The notes below the pieces were generated by a model. It made no database searches. It was not told the origin of the DNA and worked only from the letters and a program-made list of their open reading frames with translations. From NCBI RefSeq assembly GCF_014084105.1, contig NZ_CP048289.1, positions 1,373,922 to 1,437,921 on the forward strand: a stretch of 64,000 nt of DNA. Direction: 5' to 3'. This DNA is from Streptacidiphilus sp. P02-A3a. Lineage in GTDB: Bacteria > Actinomycetota > Actinomycetes > Streptomycetales > Streptomycetaceae. The translations under genes were made by a program, and so were the position numbers. Shown one piece after another: positions 8,164 through 16,764 of this stretch (position 1 is its first letter; the number at the start of each line of letters is the position of its first letter).

Positions 8164-9915
8164 ATGAACCTCATACCTGCCCCGCTGTTCCTGGAAAGCC
8201 CGGCCCCGGAAGACCCTGACCAGCCGTCCCGCTTCGAGCTGGACGCGGACACCTCGCTCAGCGCCGGTCCGGGGGCCGGTCGGGTGGCCGGGTGGCTGCG
8301 GTCGGCGCTGGGCGCGGCCACCGGGTTCCCGCTGCTGCCCGGGGCGGCCGGTGCCCCCGGGATCGAGCTGGAGCTCGACCCGGCGCTGGCCGCGGAGGGG
8401 TACGAGCTGCGGATCACCGAGAGCCGGGTGCGGCTCACCGGCGGCGCCCCGGCCGGGCTGTTCTGGGGCGCCCAGACGCTGCGGCAGCTGCTCGGCCCCG
8501 AGGCGTACCGGCGCGCCCCGCTCCGGCGCTCCGGCTGGAGCCTGCCCGGCGGCACCGTCCGGGACCAGCCGCGGTTCGGCTGGCGCGGGGTGCTGCTGGA
8601 CGTCTCGCGGCACTTCCTGACCAAGGCCGACGTGCTGCGCTACCTGGACCTGATGGCCGCGCACAAGCTCAACGTGCTGCACCTGCACCTGACCGACGAC
8701 CAGGGCTGGCGGATGGAGATCAAGCGCTACCCCCGGCTGACCGAGGTCGGCGGTTGGCGGGAGCGCTCCATGACCGGTTACCGGGGCGGCCTGGCCGAGG
8801 GGCTCACCGGCGCCGCCGAGGCCGCGCAACTGACCGCCGAGCAGCTGTCGGCCGCGCGCCGCGACAGCCGTCCGCACGGCGGCTTCTACACCCAGGACGA
8901 CCTGCGCGAGATCGTCGCCTACGCCGACGACCGGCAGATCACCGTCGTCCCCGAGATCGACATCCCCGGCCACGCCCAGGCCGCCATCGCCGCCTACCCG
9001 GAGCTGGGCAACCACGACGTGGTCGACACCGCGGCGCTGCGCACCTGGACCGACTGGGGCGTCAACGCCAACGTGCTCAACGTCGAGGACAGCACGCTGC
9101 GCTTCTACGAGCACGTGCTGGAGGAGGTGCTGGAGATCTTCCCCGCCACCTTCATCCACCTCGGCGGCGACGAGTGCCCCAAGGACCAGTGGCGGGCCAG
9201 CCCCTCCGCCCAGGCCCGGATCAAGGAGCTCGGCCTCGCCGACGAGGACGAGCTGCAGAGCTGGTTCATCCGCCACTTCGACACCTGGCTGGCCGCCCGC
9301 GGACGCCGGCTGATCGGTTGGGACGAGATCCTCGAAGGGGGGTCGCTCGAAGGGCGTCCGAGCGAGGGTGGTGGTGGGCGACGGGAGGGCGGGCTCGCTC
9401 CCGGCGCCACCGTCTCCTCCTGGCGCGGCTACCAGGGCGGGGTGACCGCCGCGCTGGCCGGGCACGACGTGGTGATGTGCCCCGAGCAGCAGGTCTACCT
9501 GAACTTCCGGCAGGCCCCGGGGCCGGACGAGCCGGTCCCGGTCGCCTGGGTGCGCACGCTGGAGGACTTCTACCGGTTCGAGCCGCTGCCGCCCGCGCTG
9601 CGTTCCGACCCGGTCGCCGCCGCGCATGTGATCGGCACTCAGGCCAACCTGTGGACCGAGTTCATGGACGACGTCCGCGAGGTCGACTACCACGCCTTCC
9701 CCCGGCTCGCGGCCTTCGCCGAGGTGGCCTGGTCGCAACTGCCGCAGGAGCCGGCCGAGCGCGACTTCGCGGGCTTCCAGCAGCGGATGGCGGTCCACCT
9801 GGAGCGGCTGGACGCGCTGGGCGTCGAGTACCGGCCCGAGTCGGGGCCGCACCCGTGGCAGCGCCGCCCCGGGGTGTCCGGCCGTCCGGCCGACGGGCTG
9901 CCGCCGGAGCTGTGA
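8164..9915 (+). CDS. Beta-N-acetylhexosaminidase, GH20, probably cytoplasmic
   Basis: This 583-residue enzyme should remove terminal GlcNAc (or GalNAc) from chito-oligomers. It has the N-terminal GH20b domain, the barrel with HLHLTDDQGWR, and the catalytic pair Asp336-Glu337 in HLGGDECPK (polarising Asp and acid/base Glu of substrate-assisted catalysis). No signal peptide or lipobox is seen, so it probably acts on imported oligomers. An insertion of about 17 residues (394-410, Gly/Arg/Glu-rich) interrupts the usual WDEILEGG-LAPGATVSSWRG sequence. The start ATG lies 28 bp after a candidate DasR site, so GlcNAc should induce it. A second, lipoprotein GH20 lies at 60982. Confidence 0.94.
   Translation: MNLIPAPLFLESPAPEDPDQPSRFELDADTSLSAGPGAGRVAGWLRSALGAATGFPLLPGAAGAPGIELELDPALAAEGYELRITESRVRLTGGAPAGLFWGAQTLRQLLGPEAYRRAPLRRSGWSLPGGTVRDQPRFGWRGVLLDVSRHFLTKADVLRYLDLMAAHKLNVLHLHLTDDQGWRMEIKRYPRLTEVGGWRERSMTGYRGGLAEGLTGAAEAAQLTAEQLSAARRDSRPHGGFYTQDDLREIVAYADDRQITVVPEIDIPGHAQAAIAAYPELGNHDVVDTAALRTWTDWGVNANVLNVEDSTLRFYEHVLEEVLEIFPATFIHLGGDECPKDQWRASPSAQARIKELGLADEDELQSWFIRHFDTWLAARGRRLIGWDEILEGGSLEGRPSEGGGGRREGGLAPGATVSSWRGYQGGVTAALAGHDVVMCPEQQVYLNFRQAPGPDEPVPVAWVRTLEDFYRFEPLPPALRSDPVAAAHVIGTQANLWTEFMDDVREVDYHAFPRLAAFAEVAWSQLPQEPAERDFAGFQQRMAVHLERLDALGVEYRPESGPHPWQRRPGVSGRPADGLPPEL
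9343..9393 (+). repeat. In-frame 51-bp low-complexity insertion in the GH20 gene
   Basis: The bases encode SLEGRPSEGGGGRREGG between two segments that are normally continuous in GH20 proteins. The insert includes a repeat of CTCGAAGG from just upstream and a GAGCGAG / CTCGCTC inverted repeat (9360-9366 and 9394-9400). The reading frame is kept. Confidence 0.6.
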
Positions 9916-10193
9916 GCCCGCCGCCGCCCCTCGTCCGCTCGGGAGGGCGGGGGGTGGCGGGACGGTGGCGTGGGTGTGAAAAGGTGGTGGAGAAGCAGCA
10001 AAGGGGGCGTCAAATCGGGCAAAGGCCCTGAAATTGTCGCCAACTCGCTGGTAGGGGAGGGGATCACGTCCGCGTCGAGGTGTGTCACAGTTGCCCCACC
10101 GCAACTCGTGGGGTGCGCGTGCGACGCGTTTCCACGTACCGTACGGGCGAGAAGCGGCAGCGATGTGTGCAATCCGAGCTCGGTGGGACACAG
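9916..10193. other. Gap between GH20 and the molybdoenzyme operon
   Basis: The first 50 bp contain imperfect GC-rich complementarity (cccgccgcc against ggtggcggg) that may act as a weak terminator. Around 10091-10115 there are two mutually exclusive short hairpins (GTTG...CAAC and CCCCAC...GTGGGG). No gene is seen. The operon promoter must lie here. Confidence 0.4.
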
Positions 10194-11057
10194 GTGAACC
10201 AAACGATCATGCTCCCGTCCTCGCTGGACGAGGCCGTCGCGGCACTGGCGGCCTCGCCGGCCGCCGTGCCGGTGGCGGGCGGGACCGACCTCATGGGTGC
10301 GGTCAACGCCGGTCTGCTGCGCCCGATGGCGCTGATCGGCCTGGGACGGATCAACGAGCTGCGCGGCTGGCAGTACCAGGACGGCTCGGCGCAGCTCGGC
10401 GCCGGGCTGACCCACGCCAGGATGGGCCGCCCCGACTTCGCCGCGCTGATGCCCGCGCTCGCCGCCGCCGCCCGCACCGCCGGACCGCCGCAGGTCCGCA
10501 ACGCCGGGACGCTGGGCGGCAACATCGTCACCGCCGACCCGGCCGGGGACACCCTGCCGGTGCTCGCCGCGCTGGAGGCCACGGTCACCCTGGTCGGCCC
10601 CGAGGGCTCGCGCGAGGTCCCGGTGAGCCATCTGCTCACCGGCCTGGACCCGCTGCGCGGCGGGGAACTCCTCGGCTACGTGCGGATTCCGCTGCTGCAC
10701 GCCCCGCAGGTGTTCCTCAAGGCCACCAACCGGACCGGACCGGCACGGGCCGGGGCGTCGGTGGCACTGGTGCTGGACCCGGCGCGGCGCGCGGTGCGCT
10801 GCGCGGTCGGCGCGGTCGCCCCGGTGCCGCTGCGCCCGCTGGAGGCCGAGCAGTGGGTGTCCGGCTGCATCGACTGGGACGGTGACCGGGCCATAGACCC
10901 GGCCGCCGCCGCCGCCTTCGGCGAGTACGTCGCCTCCGCCTGCGTCCCCGAGCCGCCGGCGGGCGGCGCCGACGGGGCGGCCGGCGTGATGGTCACCCGC
11001 ATCCGCCGTACCGTGGCTGTACTGGCCCGCCGCGCACTCGGGAGGGCGCTCGCGTGA
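10194..11057 (+). CDS. FAD-binding subunit of a xanthine-dehydrogenase-family complex
   Basis: This 287-residue protein is of the CoxM/CutM type. It has the FAD-binding VAGGTDLMGAVNAGLLRP loop near residue 30 and the second flavin motif RNAGTLGGNIVTADPAGD around 100-117. It would pass electrons between FAD and the Fe-S subunit encoded next. The start is GTG at 10194 (VNQTIMLPSS); upstream frame extension to 10080 has no support. Its stop overlaps the next start by four bases (GTGA), so the genes are translationally coupled. Substrate cannot be named. Confidence 0.87.
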   Translation: MNQTIMLPSSLDEAVAALAASPAAVPVAGGTDLMGAVNAGLLRPMALIGLGRINELRGWQYQDGSAQLGAGLTHARMGRPDFAALMPALAAAARTAGPPQVRNAGTLGGNIVTADPAGDTLPVLAALEATVTLVGPEGSREVPVSHLLTGLDPLRGGELLGYVRIPLLHAPQVFLKATNRTGPARAGASVALVLDPARRAVRCAVGAVAPVPLRPLEAEQWVSGCIDWDGDRAIDPAAAAAFGEYVASACVPEPPAGGADGAAGVMVTRIRRTVAVLARRALGRALA

Positions 11058-12175
11058 CTGACTTTCTGGCAACCCCGACGATGACCGGCGCCGTTCCCGC
11101 AGGTGGCGGTTTCGGCACCGACGACCCGCCGCGGGCCTCGTACACGCTGCGGGTCAACGGGGTGGACCGGCCGGTGGCCGACGCCTGGATCGGCGAGAGC
11201 CTGCTCTACGTGCTGCGCGAGCGGCTGGGACTGGCCGGGGCCAAGGGCGGCTGCGACCAGGGCGAGTGCGGGGCCTGCTCGGTGCAGCTGGACGGCCAGC
11301 TGACGGCTGCCTGCCTGGTGCCCGCCGCGCTGGCGGCGGACAGCGAGATCCGCACCGTCGAGGGGCTGGCCGACGACGGCACGGCCTCGGACGTGCAGCG
11401 GGCGCTGGCCGAGAGCGGCGCGGTGCAGTGCGGCTACTGCGTGCCGGGCCTGGCCATGGCGGTGCACGACCTGCTGGAGCGCAACCACGATCCGGCCGAG
11501 CTGGAGACCCGCGAGGCGCTGTGCGGGAACCTGTGCCGGTGCACCGGCTACCGGGGCGCGCTGGCGGCGGTGCGGGCGGTGGCGCAGTCCCGGGCGGAGC
11601 AGGCGGAGGCCGACGCCGAGGCGGGCGAGAGCAGCGCTCTCATCCCGGAGCAGCAGACGCAGACCCCGCCGCAGGCCGTGGCCCAGCCGCAGCCGGTACC
11701 ACCGCAGTCGGTCCAGCAGCAGTCGGTACCGCAGCAGGCGGCTCCGCAGCAGTCCGTCCCGCAGCAGGCGACTCCGCAGCAGGTCCCGCAGCCCGCGCTC
11801 GCACAGTCCGGGCCCGCGCAGCAGCCGTCGGCGTACCCGCAGCCCGGCTACGCCGAGCAGCCGTACGCCGAGCAGCCCTACGCGGAGCAGACGTACCCGG
11901 ACCAGCCCTACCCCGCCGAGCAGCCCTACGCCGGGCAGCCGTACCCGGCCGAGCAGCCGTACGCCGAGCCGCCGGTCCCGCAGCCGCAGTACGTCGGCCT
12001 GCCGCAGCAGTCGGGACCGCCGGACCAGCAGCCGCAGCACCAGCCGCAGTACGAGTACCAGCCGACCACCGGCCTGTACCCGGACCCTGACGGCGGCGGC
12101 TACAACCCGGAGACCAGCGGCTACCACCAGCTGCCGCACCAGCAGACCACCGCTGCCCCGGAGGCCGGAGCATGA
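11054..12175 (+). CDS. (2Fe-2S) subunit with long Gln/Pro/Tyr-rich C-terminal tail
   Basis: The first ~175 residues are a standard small subunit of molybdenum hydroxylases: a plant-type ferredoxin cluster (Cys67, Cys72, Cys75, Cys87 in GGCDQGECGACS and AACLV) and the second cluster (CGYC at 126-129 and CRC at 161-163). Such subunits are usually 150-180 residues, but this one has 373. Residues ~190-373 are low complexity: QQSVPQQ-type repeats, then PYAEQPYAEQ and PYPAEQPYA units, then a Q/P/G end. The tail is probably disordered. The gene overlaps both neighbours by four bases (GTGA, ATGA), so it is the middle of an operon. Confidence 0.88.
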   Translation: MTDFLATPTMTGAVPAGGGFGTDDPPRASYTLRVNGVDRPVADAWIGESLLYVLRERLGLAGAKGGCDQGECGACSVQLDGQLTAACLVPAALAADSEIRTVEGLADDGTASDVQRALAESGAVQCGYCVPGLAMAVHDLLERNHDPAELETREALCGNLCRCTGYRGALAAVRAVAQSRAEQAEADAEAGESSALIPEQQTQTPPQAVAQPQPVPPQSVQQQSVPQQAAPQQSVPQQATPQQVPQPALAQSGPAQQPSAYPQPGYAEQPYAEQPYAEQTYPDQPYPAEQPYAGQPYPAEQPYAEPPVPQPQYVGLPQQSGPPDQQPQHQPQYEYQPTTGLYPDPDGGGYNPETSGYHQLPHQQTTAAPEAGA

Positions 12176-14580
12176 CCACCCCCGACGGCGACGGCGAGCT
12201 GCTCGGCCCCCTGCCCGGCGTCCCCCAGGGCGCTCCGGGCAGCGCCACCGGTACCGCCCTGGGCGCGCCGCCGGTGGTCTCGCCCGCGCGGCCCCGGCTG
12301 CCGGAGCAGCAGCCCGCGACCAACGGGCTCGGCTCCTCGCCGATGCGCGCCGACGCGCTGGCCAAGTCCATGGGCATCTACCCCTACGCGGCCGACCTCT
12401 GGGCCGAGGGGCTGCTCTGGGGCGCGGTCACCCGCTCCCCGTACCCGTACGCCCGGATCGTCTCGGTGGACATCGGCCCGGCGCTGGCCATCCCCGGGGT
12501 GCACGCCGTGGTCACCGCCGCCGACCTGCGGCCCGGCCCGGCCGGGGTGCCGGACGGCGCCCCCAGTGGGCCGATCGCGCAGGACCGCCCGGTCTTCGCC
12601 ACCGACATCGTCCGGCACCACGGCGAGCCGGTGGCCGCCGTGGCCGCCGACCACCCGGACACCGCCCGGCTGGCGGCGGCGGCCATCGTCGTCGGCTACG
12701 AGCCGCTGGAGCCGCTGACCGATCCGGAGCAGGCCTTCGCCGCCCCGCCGATCCACCCCGACGGCAACCTGTTCCGGCACCTGCCGGTGCGCTTCGGCGA
12801 CCCGGAGGCGATCGGCGCGGTGGTGGTCGAGGGACTGTACCGGGTCGGCCGCCAGGACCCGGCGCCGATCGGCGCCGAGGCCGGCCTGGCCGTGCCGCGC
12901 CCGGACGGCGGCGTCGAACTGCACGTCGCCAGCACCGACCCGCACGGCGACCGGGACCGGGCCGCCTACTGCCTGGGCCTGGAGCCGGACCGGGTCCGGC
13001 TGGTGGTCAGCGGCGTCCCCGGGGCCACCGCCGACCGCGAGGACGTGGGCTTCCAGGTGGCGCTGGGCCTGCTGGCGATCCGCACCGGGCATCCGGTGAA
13101 GATGGCGCTGACCCGGGAGGAGTCCTTCCTCACCCACGCCCACCGGCACCCCGCGCTGCTGCGCTACCGGCACCACGCCGACATCGAGGGCCGACTGGTG
13201 AAGGTCGAGGCGCAGCTGCTGCTGGACGGCGGCGCGTACGCCGAGGTGTCCAGCGAGGCGCTGGCGGCGGCGGCGGCGATGGCGGCCGGTCCCTACGTGG
13301 TGCCCAACGTCTTCGTGGACTCCTGGGCGGTGCGCACCAACAACCCCCCGGCCGGGCGGATGCGCGGCGAGGGCGCGCTGCAGACCTGCTTCGCCTACGA
13401 GTCGCAGCTGGACCAGCTGGCGACGGCGCTGGACCTGGATCCGCTGGAGATCCGCCGCCGCAACGCCATGTCCACCGGCGACCTGCTGCCCACCGGCCAG
13501 GCGGTGACCTGCCCGGCGCCGGTCCGCGAGCTGCTGGACGCGGTGGCCGCCGAACCGCTGCCGCCGCTGCCGGTGGACCAGCCGGACGCCGAGTGGCTGC
13601 TGCCCGGCGGCCCCGGCGGCGCGGGCGACCCGGCGGCGGTGCGGCGCGGCATCGGCTACGCCGTGGGCATGGTGCACATGCTGGGCGCGGAGGGCGCGGA
13701 CGAGGTCTCCACCGCCTCGGTCCGGGTCACCGGCTCGCAGGCGTCGGTGATGTGCACCGCCGTGGACACCGGCACCGGCTTCTCCACGCTGGCCCGCCAG
13801 ATCGTGCAGGACGTGCTCGGGGTCACCGATGTCTACATCGCGCCGGTCGACACCGACCAGCCGTCCGCCGGTCCCTCCGCGCGCGGGCGGCAGACCTGGG
13901 TGTCCGGCGGCGCGGTCGAGCGGGCCGCGCTGATGGTCCGGCACCAGCTGCTGCAACCGCTGGCGGTGCAGTTCGGCATGTCGCCGGAGCTGCTGACGAT
14001 CAGCGACGGCAAGATCACCTCCTATGACGGGGTGCTCGGCATGCCGGTGCTCCAGGCACTGGAGGACAAGGACCTCTGGGCGACCGCGCAGTGCCGCCCG
14101 CACCCCACCGAGCCGCTGAACCCGGAGACCGGCCAGGGGGACGCCTTCGTCGGCCTGGCCTTCTGCGCGATGCGCGCGGTGGTGGACGTGGACGTGGAAC
14201 TCGGCACCGTCCGGGTGGTGGAGCTGGCGGTGGCCCAGGACGTCGGCCGGGCGCTGAACCCGGAGCAGATCATCGCCCGGATCGAGGCCGGGGCGACCCA
14301 GGGCCTGGGCCTGGCGCTGATGGAGGAACTGGTCAGCGAGGGCGGCCGGATCGCCAACCCGTCCTTCACCCGGTACCGGCTGCCGACCGCGCTGGACGTC
14401 CCGGACATCCGGATCGCCGCGCTGCTGGAGGAGCGGGACGTGGTCGCGCCCTTCGGCGCGAAGGCCGTCGGCGCGGCCCCGGCGACGGTCGCCCCGGCCG
14501 CGGTCGCGGCAGCGGTGCGGGCGGCCACCGGCCGCCCGGTGAACCGGCTGCCGATCCCGCCCGAGGACATCGCCGGATAG
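12172..14580 (+). CDS. Molybdopterin-binding large subunit, xanthine dehydrogenase family, atypical active site
   Basis: The predicted 802-residue protein has the a/b hammerhead domain (from residue ~60, RADALAKSMGIYPYAADLWAEG is a variant of the usual entry) and the two molybdopterin-binding domains. Against the family pattern two key sites differ. The GVGE motif that carries the catalytic glutamate near the C-terminus reads GAKAVGAAP, with Ala at 768. The molybdopterin GQG motif reads DTGTGFSTLARQ, without the Gln. The first ~55 residues are a Pro/Ala-rich lead. It may oxidise an unusual substrate, or be inactive. No xdhC-like maturation gene is adjacent. Two hairpins follow the stop. Confidence 0.82.
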   Translation: MTTPDGDGELLGPLPGVPQGAPGSATGTALGAPPVVSPARPRLPEQQPATNGLGSSPMRADALAKSMGIYPYAADLWAEGLLWGAVTRSPYPYARIVSVDIGPALAIPGVHAVVTAADLRPGPAGVPDGAPSGPIAQDRPVFATDIVRHHGEPVAAVAADHPDTARLAAAAIVVGYEPLEPLTDPEQAFAAPPIHPDGNLFRHLPVRFGDPEAIGAVVVEGLYRVGRQDPAPIGAEAGLAVPRPDGGVELHVASTDPHGDRDRAAYCLGLEPDRVRLVVSGVPGATADREDVGFQVALGLLAIRTGHPVKMALTREESFLTHAHRHPALLRYRHHADIEGRLVKVEAQLLLDGGAYAEVSSEALAAAAAMAAGPYVVPNVFVDSWAVRTNNPPAGRMRGEGALQTCFAYESQLDQLATALDLDPLEIRRRNAMSTGDLLPTGQAVTCPAPVRELLDAVAAEPLPPLPVDQPDAEWLLPGGPGGAGDPAAVRRGIGYAVGMVHMLGAEGADEVSTASVRVTGSQASVMCTAVDTGTGFSTLARQIVQDVLGVTDVYIAPVDTDQPSAGPSARGRQTWVSGGAVERAALMVRHQLLQPLAVQFGMSPELLTISDGKITSYDGVLGMPVLQALEDKDLWATAQCRPHPTEPLNPETGQGDAFVGLAFCAMRAVVDVDVELGTVRVVELAVAQDVGRALNPEQIIARIEAGATQGLGLALMEELVSEGGRIANPSFTRYRLPTALDVPDIRIAALLEERDVVAPFGAKAVGAAPATVAPAAVAAAVRAATGRPVNRLPIPPEDIAG

Positions 14581-14582
14581 CC

Positions 14583-14609
14583 GATGGGGCGCCGCACCGG
14601 CGCCCCATC
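14583..14609. terminator. 12-bp hairpin after the molybdoenzyme operon
   Basis: GATGGGGCGCCG (14583-14594) pairs perfectly with 14598-14609 around a 3-nt loop, 3 bp past the stop codon. Confidence 0.82.
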
Positions 14610-14636
14610 CGCCGCGCACGGCGGCCCCACGGCAAG

Positions 14637-14675
14637 GGGAACGGCCCGGCCGCCTGTGGCGACCGGGCCGTTCCC
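14637..14675. terminator. Second hairpin, 13-bp stem, between operon and tRNA-Cys
   Basis: The arms 14637-14649 and 14663-14675 pair perfectly around a 13-nt loop. It may back up the first hairpin on the plus strand and also stop the minus-strand tRNA-Cys transcript. Confidence 0.78.
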
Positions 14676-14757
14676 ATTCCCCTGGAATTACCCCCCGAAT
14701 TCCACGGGAAAGCATGCGGAAAAAGGGATCCACGAATCGTGCGTGAATTCCTTGCGG

Positions 14758-14829
14758 AGGCCATGACCGGATTCGAACCGGTGTAAACCGCTTTGCAGGC
14801 GGTTCCCTAAACCACTCGGGCACACGGCC
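14758..14829 (-). tRNA. tRNA-Cys (GCA)
   Basis: Reading the minus strand, the 72-nt sequence folds as a cloverleaf: acceptor GGCCGTG with CATGGCC, D stem CCC/GGG, anticodon stem ACCGC/GCGGT with loop CTGCAAA (anticodon GCA), variable loop TTAC, T arm ACCGG-TTCGAAT-CCGGT. The discriminator is U, an identity mark of tRNA-Cys. CCA is not encoded. Two small hairpins with GACCC/GGGTC arms lie upstream at 14837-14850 and 14866-14880. Confidence 0.95.
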
Positions 14830-15193
14830 GGGCGACGACCCTGACGGGTCGGTCGGGCTTGGGTAGACCCTCAGCGGGTCCGACAGGAGGCGGCGGAACA
14901 GCGACACGCCGCGGTCATACAGGTGCTGGGGCAGGCGGCGGACTGCGCGGTGCGCACGGCCTTCCTGTCCATCAGAACACCCCTGTCATCGAGAACCTGT
15001 CCGGGCCCTGCCGGCCCGGTGAATTCACTCTACGGGAATGCACCCCCTATTCGTCAACACCGGTCGGAAATTCCGATCGGAACGAGTCCCGGGGCCCGAC
15101 CCCTGACCGCCCTGCGGCCTAGGTCCGCGGACCCGGTGCGGACCGGCCTTCGGACAGGGGTGATCCTGGTCAATGGGCCTTACCATTGCTCTG

Positions 15194-16603
15194 GTGACCA
15201 CAGCCCCCGGCTCGACGAAGCCGTCCGACGAGACCGCGCCCGCCGACCTCGCCCCCACCGAGGGCGGGGTGCTCAGCGGGCGCTACCGGGCGCTGACCAT
15301 CGGCATCGTCTCCTGCGTCCTGCTGGTCGCCTTCGAGGCCACCGCCGTGAACACCGCGATGCCGGTCGCCGCCCGCGCCCTGCACGGCCTCGGCCTGTAC
15401 GCCTTCGCCTTCTCCGGCTACTTCACCGCGAGCCTGCTGGCGATGGTGGTCTCCGGCGAGTGGAGCGACAAGCGCGGACCGCTGGGGCCGCTGGCGGCCG
15501 GCATAGGCACCTTCGGGGTGGGCCTGGTGATCGCGGGCACCGCCCAGGACATGTGGGTCTTCGTGGCCGGACGCGCGGTGCAGGGCCTCGGCGGCGGCCT
15601 GCTGATCGTGGCGCTGTACGTGGTGGTCGGCCGGGCCTACCCGGAACGGCTGCGGGCCTCGGTCTTCGCGGCCTTCTCCGCCGCCTGGGTGCTGCCGTCG
15701 ATCGTCGGCCCGGTGATCTCCGGCAGCGTCACCCAGCACCTGGGCTGGCGCTGGGTGTTCCTGTCGATCCCGGCGCTGGTGCTGCTCCCGGTGCTGCTGA
15801 TGCTGCCGCAGCTGCGGCGGCTCCAGGCGGCGGACACCACCGAGCGCGGCTGGGCGCTGGACCGCCGCCGGATCCTGCTCGCGGTCGCCCTGGCCGCCGG
15901 TGCCGGACTGCTGGAGTACGCCGGGCAGCTGCTGGACCCGCTGGCGCTGCTCCCGGCCGCCGCCGGGCTGGCACTGCTGGTACCGGCGGTGCTGCGGCTG
16001 CTGCCGCGCGGCACGCTCCGGGCGGCGCGCGGGCTGCCGACGGTGATCCTGCTGCGCGGCCTGGCCGCCGGGACCTTCTTCGCCGCCGAGTCCTTCATCC
16101 CGCTGATGCTGGTCACCCAGCGCGGCCTGTCGCCGACGCTGGCCGGGCTGTCGCTCACCAGCGGCGGCCTGAGCTGGGCGCTCGGCTCCTGGCTGCAGGG
16201 GCGTCCGTGGGCGGACCGGCACCGGGTGGCGCTGATCCGGCTCGGCTTCCTGATGTCCGCCTCCGCCATCGGCGCCGCCACCCTGGCCCTGGTGCACGGC
16301 GTCCCGCCGTACGTGGTCGCCTGCGCCTGGACGGTCGGCGGCGCCGGGATGGGGCTGGCCATCTCCTCGGTCGGGGTGCTCATGCTGGGCCTCTCGGCCC
16401 CCGAGGACACCGGCGAGAACTCGGCCTCGCTCCAGGTCAGCGACGCCCTCGGGAACGTGCTGCTGACCGCCGCGGCCGGGGTCCTGTTCACCTCGCTGGG
16501 CACCGACAGCGCCGGAGCCTTCGCCTCCATCTTCCTCACCATGGCCGGGGTGGCCCTGCTCGGCGCCCTGCTCTGCTCCCGGGCCCGCAGCGTCCCCGGC
16601 TGA
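15194..16603 (+). CDS. MFS transporter, 14-helix drug/proton antiporter type
   Basis: This ~469-residue membrane protein has many hydrophobic helices and the family features EATAVNTAMPVAAR in helix 1, WSDKRGPLGP (motif A) after helix 2 and GRAVQGLGGGLLIVALYVVVGRAYPE (motif B/C region). It should export a small molecule with proton entry. The GTG at 15194 is preferred over the ATG at 15173: VTTAPGS fits relatives. TACCAT at 15181-15186 lies about 7 bp before it, so a leaderless transcript is possible. It is a single gene between a tRNA and the helicase gene. Confidence 0.86.
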   Translation: MTTAPGSTKPSDETAPADLAPTEGGVLSGRYRALTIGIVSCVLLVAFEATAVNTAMPVAARALHGLGLYAFAFSGYFTASLLAMVVSGEWSDKRGPLGPLAAGIGTFGVGLVIAGTAQDMWVFVAGRAVQGLGGGLLIVALYVVVGRAYPERLRASVFAAFSAAWVLPSIVGPVISGSVTQHLGWRWVFLSIPALVLLPVLLMLPQLRRLQAADTTERGWALDRRRILLAVALAAGAGLLEYAGQLLDPLALLPAAAGLALLVPAVLRLLPRGTLRAARGLPTVILLRGLAAGTFFAAESFIPLMLVTQRGLSPTLAGLSLTSGGLSWALGSWLQGRPWADRHRVALIRLGFLMSASAIGAATLALVHGVPPYVVACAWTVGGAGMGLAISSVGVLMLGLSAPEDTGENSASLQVSDALGNVLLTAAAGVLFTSLGTDSAGAFASIFLTMAGVALLGALLCSRARSVPG

Positions 16604-16764
16604 GCCGGTCCGGGCCGGTCCCGCCGACCGTGGCGCGGGTTCGGTTGAGCGGAGTGCCCGGGGAGCGGGGGCGCCGCCGGTAGTCTGGGCGGGTTGCCCG
16701 GGCCCCTGGGGCGAGTGCGCTCGTCCGACTGCCCTGTCCCTATCACCGACCCACCCCGGAGACC

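Noticed and set aside
12121-14907. 928-codon open frame on the minus strand
   Set aside because: It is the antisense shadow of the molybdoenzyme genes, rich in Arg/Gly/His with no recognisable domain; high GC leaves the frame opposite third positions open.
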